Assembly: GCA_963589785.1 (NCBI GenBank)
Contig: CAVAMJ010000003.1
Location: 1 to 64,000 of the forward strand
Source: SIG603 sp963589785
GTDB taxonomy: Bacteria; Bacillota; Clostridia; Oscillospirales; Acutalibacteraceae
Reading direction: 5' to 3'
DNA length: 64,000 nt
The translations under genes and the position numbers were made by a program. The notes beneath the pieces are model-generated. The model saw only the letters and a program-made list of their open reading frames with translations, did not search any database and was not told the origin of the DNA. Position 1 is the first letter of the stretch. Each line of letters starts with the position of its first letter. Of the stretch, positions 14,720-23,740 are shown piece by piece.

Positions 14720-15379
14720 ATGTCAGAGGAAAAACGAGTATTCAGCTGTGCGGACTGCACAAGACTCAGCTGCAGAGCAAAGCAAGAGGAGAATTATCCG
14801 CCGTTCTGTTTAACAAAGGGAGTTGACCACGAGCTTTTGGACGAAACTCTCAAGATATACAAGAACGATGAGGAAGTAGGAAACATCGCAAGAACAGCCG
14901 CTTTGATTGAGGGCGAATATTACGGAAAGCTCACAAGAGTGGAAGAGACTATCGAGTTCATCAAGCGCATGGGCTACAAGAAAATCGGAATTGCCTCCTG
15001 TGTCGGACTCATGAGAGAGACAGGAATACTCGGAAAGGTTCTCAAGGCTCACGGAATCGATTACTATGCCGTAGGCTGTAAGACAGGCGCCGTAGATAAG
15101 ACGGAAATAGGTGTGCCGAACGAGAAGAAGTTAAACAAGGGCTGTGGACACGAGTCCATGTGTAACCCTGTAATGCAGGCTAAGGTGCTTGCCGCCGCAG
15201 GATGCGATTTCAATATCATGGTTGGTCTTTGCGTAGGCCATGACACACTTTTCCTCAAGTACAGCGAGGTGCCGACTACTGTTCTTGTTGCCAAGGACAG
15301 AGTTCTCCAGCATAACACCGTAGCCGCACTTTACGGCGTAGGCTCTATGTACTCGAGATTCAAAGAGTATGGTCTTTGA
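14720..15379 (+). CDS. DUF1847 cysteine-rich protein (first copy)
   Basis: The 219-residue protein belongs to the DUF1847 family. An N-terminal cysteine cluster CADCTRLSC plus Cys30 (C10, C13, C18, C30) looks metal- or Fe-S-binding. Further conserved cysteines lie in IASCVGLMRE, VGCKTG, GCGHESMCNP and GLCVGHD. No signal peptide is seen, so it is probably cytosolic. It follows the sulfur-type ABC transporter after 58 bases with its own AAAGGAG and may be in the same transcript. A role in processing the imported sulfur compound is inferred from context; the biochemical function is not established as far as I know. Confidence 0.85.
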   Translation: MSEEKRVFSCADCTRLSCRAKQEENYPPFCLTKGVDHELLDETLKIYKNDEEVGNIARTAALIEGEYYGKLTRVEETIEFIKRMGYKKIGIASCVGLMRETGILGKVLKAHGIDYYAVGCKTGAVDKTEIGVPNEKKLNKGCGHESMCNPVMQAKVLAAAGCDFNIMVGLCVGHDTLFLKYSEVPTTVLVAKDRVLQHNTVAALYGVGSMYSRFKEYGL

Positions 15380-15479
15380 TTGATATTTGCTCCGAGAAAA
15401 TATAATTTTACAATTCGATATATATAAAACAAACTATAATATTACATATAATTTTACCTCCTTACAACTGATACACACT

Positions 15480-15525
15480 GAAAAAGCTCCTTTGTCCTAT
15501 TTTTTAGGGCGAGGGAGCTTTTTTG
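15480..15525 (+). terminator. Terminator after the first DUF1847 gene
   Basis: AAAAAGCTCC on the left pairs with GGGAGCTTTTTT on the right, with an imperfect inner stem (TTTGTCCTA/AGGGCGA). Confidence 0.75.
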
Positions 15526-15609
15526 TTGCAGTGAAATAAAATATATGATAAAATATCCAATATCAAAGAGGAAATCCAAGAAAAAACAAAAGTATGCAAG
15601 GAGAAGAAA

Positions 15610-16281
15610 ATGTCAGAAGTAAATAAAGAGAGCAAGAGAGTTTTCAGCTGTTCCGATTGTACGAGATACAGCTGTAAGGCAAAAAAGGAGGAGGCTTATC
15701 CGCCGTTTTGCCTCACTAAAGAGATAGATAAAGAGCTGCTCGAGGAAACAGTCAATATCTATAAGACAGACGAAGAGGTCGGAAAAATAGCCGTGACATC
15801 GGCTTCTATCGAGGGTGAGTTCTATTGCCGAATGACCAGAGTTGAGGAAACGATAGAGTTTATCAAGCGTATGGGTTACAAGAAAATCGGCGTAGCTTCA
15901 TGTGTCGGACTTATGAGAGAGACAAGTAATTTTTGCAAGCTTCTTAAAGCAGAGGGACTTGATTATTATGCTGTCGGATGCAAGGTCGGTGCGATTGACA
16001 AGACCGAAGTCGGTGTGCCGAATGAGAAGAAAATCAACGGCGGATGCGGACACGAGTCCATGTGCAATCCGATTATGCAGGCAAAGGTACTTGCCGCAAA
16101 CGGCTGTGATTTCAATGTGCTTGTCGGACTTTGCGTAGGACACGACACCTTGTTTTTGAAGTTCACCGAAACCCCGACAACCGTTCTTGTTGCCAAGGAC
16201 AGAGTTCTCCAGCATAACACTGTTGCGGCTCTTTACGGTGTGGGTTCATCCTACTCAAGATTTAAAAAGCTCGGACTTTAA
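15610..16281 (+). CDS. DUF1847 cysteine-rich protein (second copy)
   Basis: The 223-residue paralogue of 14720-15379 is similar along its whole length and keeps the same cysteines (C14, C17, C22, C34 in the N-terminal cluster; SCVGLMRE, GCGHESMCNP, GLCVGHD). A terminator lies between the copies, so this one has its own promoter. The start has AAGGAGAAGAAA. Retention of all cysteines in both copies argues that both are functional. Cellular role is unknown, and the sulfur-gene context is the only lead. Confidence 0.85.
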   Translation: MSEVNKESKRVFSCSDCTRYSCKAKKEEAYPPFCLTKEIDKELLEETVNIYKTDEEVGKIAVTSASIEGEFYCRMTRVEETIEFIKRMGYKKIGVASCVGLMRETSNFCKLLKAEGLDYYAVGCKVGAIDKTEVGVPNEKKINGGCGHESMCNPIMQAKVLAANGCDFNVLVGLCVGHDTLFLKFTETPTTVLVAKDRVLQHNTVAALYGVGSSYSRFKKLGL

Positions 16282-16308
16282 GAAAGAAAATTAAGATAAT
16301 AAGCTATT

Positions 16309-16341
16309 GAAAAAGAGAAGGTTTTCGCCTTCTCTTTTTTC
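16309..16341 (+). terminator. Terminator after the second DUF1847 gene
   Basis: AAAAAGAGAAGG pairs with CCTTCTCTTTTT around a short loop, followed by T. Confidence 0.88.
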
Positions 16342-16406
16342 TTTGCGTTCTTGTCTTTTAGAAATTCTTGTGTTATTTTGTTAATATTCTCTATGGGGGT
16401 GTGGAT

Positions 16407-17114
16407 TTGAAAATTGTTATTGTAGAGGACGAATTTGAGGCGAAAAAACGGCTCGAGGAGTGCCTTGAGAGGTACGCTGAGGACAATAAGCTGTCTTTTG
16501 AAATATCGTGGTTTAATAGCGGTGAGAAATTTCTTGAGGCGAAGAATAACGATGCCGATATTATTTTTATGGATATTGAATTGCCCGGTAAAAACGGCGT
16601 TGAAACGGCAAAATGTATTCGCGAGACAAATACCCGTTCGGTCATAATGTTTGTTACTAATCTTGCGCAATATGCCATTGAGGGATATGCGGTTAATGCG
16701 CTCGATTATGTGCTCAAGCCGATTAATTATTACTCATTTAAGCTGAAAATATCAAAGGCGGTCGAGGCAGTAAGGCAAAAGAACGGGGTTATGCTTCAAG
16801 TAAGCAGTGAAAAAGGAACAGAGTATATAAAGTCGTCGGATGTTCACTATATCGAGGTGCAAAATCACGATTTAATCTATCATACGGTTTACGGACAGAT
16901 AAAGGGTGCGGGAACGCTAAAGAAGCTCGAGGAGAGGCTAAAGGATGAGGGATTTTTCAGATGCAACTACTGCTACCTTGTTAATCTGCGTTTTGTCGAA
17001 TATATCCACGGAAATGATGTGACTGTCGGAAGTGATTGCTTGCAGATAAGCCGCAACCGAAAAAAAGAGTTTTTGCAAAAGCTTACCGAGTTTTACGGAA
17101 GAGGGGGAATTTGA
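16407..17114 (+). CDS. LytTR family response regulator
   Basis: The 235-residue protein has an N-terminal receiver domain (VIVEDE, phospho-acceptor D56 in FMDIELPG, K in VLKPINYYS) and a C-terminal LytTR DNA-binding domain (YIEVQNHDLIYHTVYG, FFRCNYCYLVNL). It would control transcription after phosphorylation by the sensor encoded directly downstream. The TTG at 16407 follows GGGGGTG; a GTG two codons upstream is possible. Its targets may include the adjacent glucoside genes, but no LytTR site was identified with confidence. Confidence 0.9.
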   Translation: MKIVIVEDEFEAKKRLEECLERYAEDNKLSFEISWFNSGEKFLEAKNNDADIIFMDIELPGKNGVETAKCIRETNTRSVIMFVTNLAQYAIEGYAVNALDYVLKPINYYSFKLKISKAVEAVRQKNGVMLQVSSEKGTEYIKSSDVHYIEVQNHDLIYHTVYGQIKGAGTLKKLEERLKDEGFFRCNYCYLVNLRFVEYIHGNDVTVGSDCLQISRNRKKEFLQKLTEFYGRGGI

Positions 17115-18392
17115 TTGATTACTTTTGTTTTTAACAGACTTTTCTTCATTGACATGCTCTTGATAGGATTTCTTCTCACCTCAAAATTTCCGAAACGTGA
17201 GGGCTTGGCTTGGCGAGTGCCGCTTTCTGTTTTTGTCTGCCTGTTGTTTTCGGGAATATGGACGGAGATTTTCAAGGAAATAAACACGGATTTAGTACCG
17301 CTCAGGATGCTATTATCGACAATTAATTATATGGGCGCTTTTATTGCCGTGTTGTCGGTCATTCGGTTTTGCGTGCGGATGAAGGTTTGGAATTTGCTCT
17401 ATATGGCTTCGATGATGTGGTTTGTTCAGCAAAGCGGAAATTGCCTTGACTTCACGATTAACATGAATTTGGGAAAATCATGGGGCGGTCTTGCGTTTCA
17501 TCTTTTTTGCGTTCTGATTGTTGCTACGGCGGCATTTGTGCTTTTTGTCAGAAAAATCGATGTGCAGATTTTGAGCCGAATGAAGCTTCAGGAGCTTTTG
17601 CCCACAAGTCTTTTGATGTGCCTTGCCTGTCTTGAACTGAACAGCTTTGCTTCCGACTCAAATCAGACAAACACTGCATATTATTTAGCTGTATTTATGC
17701 TGGACTGGATGGGAATTATCTATCAGCACGGACTTTACCGTTTTTCGGGTCTTGAGCGCGAGACGGAGAGTATTCAGATGCTAATCGAACAGGGCGACAA
17801 ACAGTTTAATGCCGCAAAGGAGAATGTGGAGCAGATTAATATCAAGGCACATGACCTCAAGCATCAGATAAGGCTTTTCCGTGAGGAGGGAAGAATCGAT
17901 AACGCACTTTTCTCTGATATAAAACAGGTTATCGATGAGTACGACACAAGTATTCACACGGGAAACAAATCGCTTGATATTATTCTTACGGAGAAAAGTC
18001 TTGTTTGCCGAAACAAGGGAATAGGCTTCACTTGTATGGCAGAGGCGAAAGGTCTTGATTATATGGAGCCGGCGGACATGTATTCGCTTTTCGGAAATGC
18101 ACTTGAAAACGCAATAGAGGCTTCCATGCGACTTGATGATCCCGCTAAGAGGCAAATAGCCATGACAGTAAGACCGACAGGGGCTTTTTACAGCATAAAC
18201 ATTCAGAACTATTCGAGCGAAAAGCTTAATATGGAAAACAATCTTCCGATAACGACTAAAGCCGACAGAAAAAGCCATGGCTACGGTGTTCGCAGTATGC
18301 AGATTGTGGTGGAGAAATACGGCGGCGAGCTCTCACTTAGCGAAGAGGACGAAACCGTCAGTCTATATATTCTCTTGCCAATGAAAAAATAA
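17115..18392 (+). CDS. GHKL sensor histidine kinase (AgrC-like)
   Basis: The 425-residue protein has about six N-terminal membrane segments (residues 1-215), a short linker and a GHKL kinase core. The probable phosphorylated histidine is H246 in AHDLKHQ. The N-box is GNALENAIEAS and the G-box region HGYGVRSM. The TTG start abuts the regulator's TGA behind GGGGGA. It senses an unknown signal, peptide or otherwise, and no peptide precursor is visible next to it. Confidence 0.9.
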   Translation: MITFVFNRLFFIDMLLIGFLLTSKFPKREGLAWRVPLSVFVCLLFSGIWTEIFKEINTDLVPLRMLLSTINYMGAFIAVLSVIRFCVRMKVWNLLYMASMMWFVQQSGNCLDFTINMNLGKSWGGLAFHLFCVLIVATAAFVLFVRKIDVQILSRMKLQELLPTSLLMCLACLELNSFASDSNQTNTAYYLAVFMLDWMGIIYQHGLYRFSGLERETESIQMLIEQGDKQFNAAKENVEQINIKAHDLKHQIRLFREEGRIDNALFSDIKQVIDEYDTSIHTGNKSLDIILTEKSLVCRNKGIGFTCMAEAKGLDYMEPADMYSLFGNALENAIEASMRLDDPAKRQIAMTVRPTGAFYSINIQNYSSEKLNMENNLPITTKADRKSHGYGVRSMQIVVEKYGGELSLSEEDETVSLYILLPMKK

Positions 18393-18407
18393 AATACCTA
18401 ATATCTA

Positions 18408-18441
18408 AACGATCTCAATCTTATGGTTGAGGTCGTTTTTT
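18408..18441 (+). terminator. Terminator after the two-component genes
   Basis: AACGATCTCAA pairs with TTGAGGTCGTT (one T-G pair), followed by a T run. Confidence 0.85.
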
Positions 18442-18690
18442 GTTTTGCGGCATAAATCGCAAAGACTATTTTGATGACTTAAATTTGCAAGTTACGCACG
18501 TGTAATTACAGCTTATGCAAATCCCATTTACTTTAATTTTAAATTTTGTTACAAAAAGTATGCAAAAAGCAATTAACAAGGGTGTGAATTTTGATTAAAT
18601 CACACAAAAACGTGTGAAGCGGAGGTGAAGAAACCCGCAAGGAAAAGGTGCGGATATTAAGGAAAATATACTTATCAAACGGAGGATAAT
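18442..18690 (+). other. Possible structured 5' leader of the GH3 operon
   Basis: There is no gene here. The last 90 bases hold CACAC/GTGTG (18601-18605, 18612-18616), then GCGG (18619), CCGC (18635) and GCGG (18650). The middle block can pair with either flank, so two structures exclude each other. This matches no riboswitch I know. It could be a leader with a switch, or simply G-rich sequence. Confidence 0.35.
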
Positions 18691-21633
18691 ATGAAATCTA
18701 AGAAAACTTATCTCTTCCGAGGTCTGACGGCTTGCATGGCAGTGCTTATGTGTCTTTGCACATCGCTCACAACGCTGACTCTCGGAAACACAACCTGGAT
18801 TAACTCTAACTTGAACATTCAGGACACAAAGACAATCGGCTCTTCAAGCGATGAATACACCGTTTACTGGGCTAACGATTACGGCTACGACAACACGGCT
18901 CTAATTTCTGTCTATCAGGATGCAGCCGAGGCAAACAAAGAGATTGCCGCAGAGGGAATCACTCTTCTCAAGAATGACAACAATGCCCTTCCGCTTTCTT
19001 CCGATTCAAGGATTACTATTTTCGGAAATGCTTCTGTCAATTCTTCAATCTACAAGACAGACTGCCCCGATGATCTCCCATATGTCGATTTTGTCAGTGC
19101 GATGAAGTCGGAATTCGGAGACTCCAATGTCAACACAACTCTTTGCGAGAATGTCTATAACGGCATGGACTCAACGGGCACAAGTACAGTCGCGGAGGCT
19201 GATATCGCAAGTGTCCAGAAATATGCTGACACATGGCAGAGCGACTACAACGATTGCGCTGTTGTAGTGTTCGCAAGAAATGGTTCCGAAGGAAACGATG
19301 TTTATCAGTACGCTTCAAACGACACATATTCTGACGGTTCGGCAAGGAGAATGTTAGACCTCTCAACTAACGAGGAAGCACTTATCAATTATGTTTCCGA
19401 GCAGAAGAAGGCTGGCGTATTCAAGTCAATCGTTGTAGTTGTAGCTTCCGAATTCCAAATGGAGCTTGGCTTCTTAAATGACTACGATGTAGACGCTTGC
19501 TTGCTCACCGGTATGACAGGCTCTTACGGATGCGAATCTATCGCTCAGGTTCTTGACGGAACTGTAAACCCATCTGGCAGAACCGTCGACAGCTACGCTT
19601 CAAGTTCTGTTTCCGCTCCGTCCGTTGTCAATGCGGGCGTTGAGGGCGTAAGCACTTGGGAAAACGCAGACGAGCTCAACGAGTTCGATAAGATTAACGG
19701 TGACGAGAATATCGATTACTACGTTATTTATTCCGAGGGTATCTATGTAGGTTATAAGTACTACGAAACAAGATATGAGGATACCGTTATGGGCAGTGGA
19801 AACGCTGACGGAAAATCGGGCACATTTAACAGCACAAACGGCTGGAACTACTCCGAGGAAATGGTATTCCCGTTCGGCTACGGACTTTCCTACACAAGCT
19901 TTGAGGAGACTCTCGACAGCGTTGAGTATAACGCAGAGACTGATACCTATGATGTCACAGTAACCGTAACAAACACAGGTGATGTTGCCGGCAAGCATGT
20001 TGTTGAGGTTTACGCTCAAACTCCTTATGGCGACTACGAGAAGGAGAATAAGGTAGAGAAGGCTTCTGTTCAGCTTGTTAACTATGACAAGACAGATAAG
20101 CTTGAGCCGGGCGAGAGCCAGACCTTAACAATTCCTGTTCGCAAGTATTTCCTTGCAAGCTACGACACTTACGGAGCAAAGACCTATATTCTTTCTTCAG
20201 GTGACTACTATCTTTCGGTCGGCAGTGATGCGCATGATGCACTCAACAATATCTTAGCCGCAAAGGGATATTCCACAAGCGACGGTATGACAGCTGAGGG
20301 CGACTCCTCCAAGACCTACACATGGAATCAGGCAGAGCTTGACGCAGAGACTTACTCTGTTTCAACCCAGACAGGTTATGAGGTAACAAACGCATTTGAT
20401 GATGCAGACCTCAACTATTATGACGGCTATGAATACACCTACATGACCCGTTCCGACTGGGAGGGCACATGGCCAGAGAAGACTGAGCTTGACGCATCAG
20501 AACAGATAATGCAGGCACTTTCTAACTATGACTATGAACAGCCGGAGGACTCTCCGAGCGTAGACAGCTTCACTCAGGGCGCAGACAACGGACTCAAGCT
20601 TACAGATATGATGGATGTCGATTATGACGATGATGAGAAGTGGAACAGCTTCCTCGATCAGCTCACAATCGAACAGCTTTGCAACACGGTAACAGACTCA
20701 AAAAGCACAAATACAATCTCAACTCTCGATGTTCCCGGCAACACAAAGGGCGACGATGATACCAATGCCGCCGGCGGTGCAATCCAGTTTGTTTCTCATC
20801 CGCTCACAGCAAGAACATGGAACACAGACATGAACGAAAAGCGTGGACTTTTCGAGGGACTTATCTGCACACTAAACGGAAAAGACGAGATTTGGTACGG
20901 CGCAGGCAACCTTCACCGTTCTCCTTATGGCGGCAGAGCCGGTCAGTATTGGTCTGAGGACGCTATCCTCGATTATTACAACGGCTACTACGAGGCAGAG
21001 GCTGCACAAAGTGTCGGATGCATTATTTGCGTAAAGCACATGGCTTGCAACGATCAGGAGGCTAAACGAACAGGACTTAGCGTATTTGTCGGAGAACAGG
21101 CTCTCAGAGAAGTTTATCTTCGTGCTTTCGAGGGATCGTTTGACGGCGGCGCACTTTCCGTCATGACAACAACAGGCAGAATCGGCACAAGACTCGGAAA
21201 GAACTACTCTGCTTTGCTCACAACGGTTTTAAGAAACGAATGGGGATTCAAGGGTCACACAACAAGTGACGGTTACGTAAACACAGGCTACTACAACAAT
21301 ACTCTCGAGGAGCTCGATGCCGGAATGGATTATTCCTGCTGTGACTCCGCCGGTTCGAACGCACAGAAAATTCTCAATGCAATCGAAAACGGTGACGGCC
21401 ATATGCTCGAGGTCGTGAGAAATGCGGCTAAGCATAACCTTTATGTTATGACAAAGTCTGCAAGCATGAACGGACTCGGAAACGGCTCATCGGTTATCGC
21501 AATTGTGCCGACATGGGAAATGGCAGTAGCAGTCTCCAATATCGTTATCGCAGTTCTCCTTGCGGCTTGCATTGTCGTGACTATTCTCTCATCTGTCAAG
21601 GATAACAAATCAGTGAAGGAGGCAAAGGCATGA
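18691..21633 (+). CDS. GH3 beta-glucosidase with inverted domain order and C-terminal membrane anchor
   Basis: In this 980-residue protein the domains are swapped relative to common GH3 enzymes. The (alpha/beta)6 sandwich with EGITLLKNDNNALPL comes first (about 80-330), then a FnIII-like part after FPFGYGLSYTSFE (about 390-520), then the TIM-barrel region (about 640-930). KHMACNDQE (K782, H783) and the likely nucleophile D860 in GHTTSDGY are in the last part. Inverted GH3 enzymes are known from Ruminococcus albus and Butyrivibrio. There is a signal or anchor segment at 10-32 and another at ~945-968, so it is probably membrane-bound. It heads a three-gene operon. Confidence 0.88.
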   Translation: MKSKKTYLFRGLTACMAVLMCLCTSLTTLTLGNTTWINSNLNIQDTKTIGSSSDEYTVYWANDYGYDNTALISVYQDAAEANKEIAAEGITLLKNDNNALPLSSDSRITIFGNASVNSSIYKTDCPDDLPYVDFVSAMKSEFGDSNVNTTLCENVYNGMDSTGTSTVAEADIASVQKYADTWQSDYNDCAVVVFARNGSEGNDVYQYASNDTYSDGSARRMLDLSTNEEALINYVSEQKKAGVFKSIVVVVASEFQMELGFLNDYDVDACLLTGMTGSYGCESIAQVLDGTVNPSGRTVDSYASSSVSAPSVVNAGVEGVSTWENADELNEFDKINGDENIDYYVIYSEGIYVGYKYYETRYEDTVMGSGNADGKSGTFNSTNGWNYSEEMVFPFGYGLSYTSFEETLDSVEYNAETDTYDVTVTVTNTGDVAGKHVVEVYAQTPYGDYEKENKVEKASVQLVNYDKTDKLEPGESQTLTIPVRKYFLASYDTYGAKTYILSSGDYYLSVGSDAHDALNNILAAKGYSTSDGMTAEGDSSKTYTWNQAELDAETYSVSTQTGYEVTNAFDDADLNYYDGYEYTYMTRSDWEGTWPEKTELDASEQIMQALSNYDYEQPEDSPSVDSFTQGADNGLKLTDMMDVDYDDDEKWNSFLDQLTIEQLCNTVTDSKSTNTISTLDVPGNTKGDDDTNAAGGAIQFVSHPLTARTWNTDMNEKRGLFEGLICTLNGKDEIWYGAGNLHRSPYGGRAGQYWSEDAILDYYNGYYEAEAAQSVGCIICVKHMACNDQEAKRTGLSVFVGEQALREVYLRAFEGSFDGGALSVMTTTGRIGTRLGKNYSALLTTVLRNEWGFKGHTTSDGYVNTGYYNNTLEELDAGMDYSCCDSAGSNAQKILNAIENGDGHMLEVVRNAAKHNLYVMTKSASMNGLGNGSSVIAIVPTWEMAVAVSNIVIAVLLAACIVVTILSSVKDNKSVKEAKA

Positions 21634-22058
21634 AAATAAGCGGTAAAAATTCATATATTTCTCTTATAGGTGCGATTCTTTCGGCTGTAGTCGCAGTATG
21701 TGAGATTATTTACGGTGCTGTTTACTCTCAGTACGCTGATTTTGTAGTTGTCGGCACATATTTAATCGGTGCGGCTCTGATGGCGGGTTACGTGTTCACA
21801 AATACAAAGTTCACAGCATGGCTAAATCTTCTGTCAGTCGTTTTCAGTGGCTTCGGAATGGGACTTTTTATAACAAACAGCTACAATGTCTGGGCTGATA
21901 CATGGGGAAATCTCACTCAGTACGGTTCACTCACGGGAGCATTCAGCTTCTTTAACTCACAGGGCGGCCCGTACCCGGCAGTAGCAATCATTGTTCTGGG
22001 ACTTTTGTCGGTAATTCTCGGCATAGTCAGCTGTTTCGGCAGAAAGGAGAATGCATAA
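21630..22058 (+). CDS. Small membrane protein in GH3 operon
   Basis: The 142-residue protein has four predicted membrane segments (about 10-30, 38-56, 62-80, 110-132). Its ATG overlaps the GH3 stop (ATGA) and its stop overlaps the next start (TAATG), so translation of the three genes is coupled. No family is recognised. The tight coupling suggests it forms a complex with the membrane-anchored GH3 and the lipoprotein. Confidence 0.8.
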   Translation: MKISGKNSYISLIGAILSAVVAVCEIIYGAVYSQYADFVVVGTYLIGAALMAGYVFTNTKFTAWLNLLSVVFSGFGMGLFITNSYNVWADTWGNLTQYGSLTGAFSFFNSQGGPYPAVAIIVLGLLSVILGIVSCFGRKENA

Positions 22059-23590
22059 TGAGTTTCAGAAAATTAAGAAAAGTAGGAGTTGTGCTTTCTC
22101 TTGCGATGTGCATGAGCCTTTTGACGGCTTGCAGTACTAATGTCGGCGAGCACAGCAGTACTTACATAAATCAGATGGCATATGTCTTCAAGACGGCGGC
22201 TAACAACAATATCGATTCTGTCGAGGGAACATCCTCTCTTGATCCGAATGCTCTTTTGGCTGTCGAAAATCTCACGGTAGACGAAAACGGAAGCTATTCA
22301 TTTGATGCGACTGAAAATGCATCATATTACTACGTTTATATTTACAGCGACAACACCACAAAAGAAGCTACCGCTCAGAGTGAGAAAATCACTGAGGACG
22401 GAAGTGCGAGCTACACGGGTTCAATTTCAGATTTTGCAGAGCTTACCTACGGCGATTGGAAGGTAGCGGTTGTAGCTTATCCTGACAAGGAAAGTGATTA
22501 CAAGGCTTCCCCCGAGGCTTCGTTTACTTACACGAGATCTGGTGAGGTTGAATACGGAAATCCGCAGATTTATTACATGTGGAATCTCAACTCAAAGGAG
22601 CTTTCCATTAAGGTTGACGATATGGATTATGCTCAGACAGCTTATCCCACAGACATTCATTTAACTCTTACAAACAATGACGATGCGAGCGATGTTATCG
22701 AGCTGGATATTTCCGATGTTGACTCCTCATCGGCTACGGCAGAGACAAGCGATGCAAAAGAGGACGCTACATATTCTGTTAAGGCAGACTTCACGTGGGA
22801 CGAAAACTATGTAAGCAATCCAAGCTATTCTGTTGACGGTGCGGTCGCTGAGACAAGCAGTACGGAGAACAAAATAGCAGGCAGCTTCTATTACAGCTCG
22901 TCCATATTTAAGGCATTCGACTTCCCGCACGTCCAGGAGAATTTCAATCCCGAAAAGGGCGGCAGTGTCGGATATTGGTTCAACAACGGCTCAGAGTCCA
23001 CGGGCGGATGGGGTCAGCCTGAGGCAACAGACGATCAAAGCGATACAAACGCTTACTTCGAGGCAACGCCTAAGACAGCCGAGAACGGCGCAAAGTGGTC
23101 TTACGATATCGAGGTCACAAGTCCGAGCGGAACAATCACGGCTACGCCTAAGCTTTCTCCGGGTTCTGCGACTACAAGCCATATCTTCGGTACTCTCGAT
23201 ATTTTTGATGACGGCACATTCAAAATGGATATTGAGTATCAGTATCTGCGTACCGACTCCATGAATGCGGCGGTCTATTATGTTCCGGGAGTGGAGTGCA
23301 CGGGTATTTACTCTACTAACGATGACGGAACAATCAACCTAAGCTATGACCACGAGAACGCAAAGGAAACAGAATACGACATCGTTCAGGAGGTCACAGG
23401 CAAGGCGGCAAAGTGGCTTGAGGAGCATCCCGACGAGGTTCTCGCAGAGTCTCCGTCAATGGGCTCTATGCCGATGGGCCCGGACGAAACAGCTGCGGCT
23501 GAGGCTGAAAAGGACGAGGCTGAAGGCGCATCTGACGAGGAGACGGTTGAAGAAAATGCGGCTGAAACTCCTTCAGAAGAATCTAAGTAA
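22058..23590 (+). CDS. Large lipoprotein in GH3 operon (unknown function)
   Basis: The 510-residue protein has lipobox LLTAC (Cys25). The extracellular part includes an Fn3-like or sugar-binding-like start (NATENASYYYVYIYSDNTT) and Trp/Tyr-rich stretches such as GSVGYWFNNGSESTGGWG. It ends in an acidic Ala/Glu tail. No known domain is certain. As the third gene of the coupled GH3 operon it is probably a surface glycan-binding or accessory protein, which is inference from context only. Confidence 0.78.
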   Translation: MSFRKLRKVGVVLSLAMCMSLLTACSTNVGEHSSTYINQMAYVFKTAANNNIDSVEGTSSLDPNALLAVENLTVDENGSYSFDATENASYYYVYIYSDNTTKEATAQSEKITEDGSASYTGSISDFAELTYGDWKVAVVAYPDKESDYKASPEASFTYTRSGEVEYGNPQIYYMWNLNSKELSIKVDDMDYAQTAYPTDIHLTLTNNDDASDVIELDISDVDSSSATAETSDAKEDATYSVKADFTWDENYVSNPSYSVDGAVAETSSTENKIAGSFYYSSSIFKAFDFPHVQENFNPEKGGSVGYWFNNGSESTGGWGQPEATDDQSDTNAYFEATPKTAENGAKWSYDIEVTSPSGTITATPKLSPGSATTSHIFGTLDIFDDGTFKMDIEYQYLRTDSMNAAVYYVPGVECTGIYSTNDDGTINLSYDHENAKETEYDIVQEVTGKAAKWLEEHPDEVLAESPSMGSMPMGPDETAAAEAEKDEAEGASDEETVEENAAETPSEESK

Positions 23591-23639
23591 GGTATTGATT
23601 AAGCCTTAAACTATACTATCACCTAATTAATCAAAAGTC

Positions 23640-23672
23640 GGAACATCGTTTTAGGCGACGGTGTTCCTCTTT
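23640..23672 (+). terminator. Terminator of the GH3-lipoprotein operon
   Basis: GGAACATCG pairs with CGGTGTTCC (with a mismatch in the inner stem), followed by TCTTTT. Confidence 0.75.
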
Positions 23673-23710
23673 TGAAAACGAAATCGTTTTGCGACGGTTT
23701 CGTTTTCAAA
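23671..23710. repeat. 13-base perfect inverted repeat before the second GH3 gene
   Basis: TTTGAAAACGAAA and TTTCGTTTTCAAA are separated by 14 bases (ATCGTTTTGCGACGG region). It lies just upstream of the GH3 ribosome binding site and could be a repressor operator or an mRNA hairpin. It also argues against translation starting upstream of it. Confidence 0.6.
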
Positions 23711-23740
23711 GGAAAAAAGATGTGGAAACAAAGGAAGGAA

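Noticed and set aside
18442..18690. Cyclic-di-GMP, THF or other known riboswitch before the GH3 operon
   Set aside because: The conserved cores of these classes do not match. I keep only the observation of alternative GC pairings.
16407..18690. LytTR binding repeats upstream of the GH3 operon
   Set aside because: Only weak partial matches to LytTR site patterns were found, not two properly spaced repeats, so I do not call a site.
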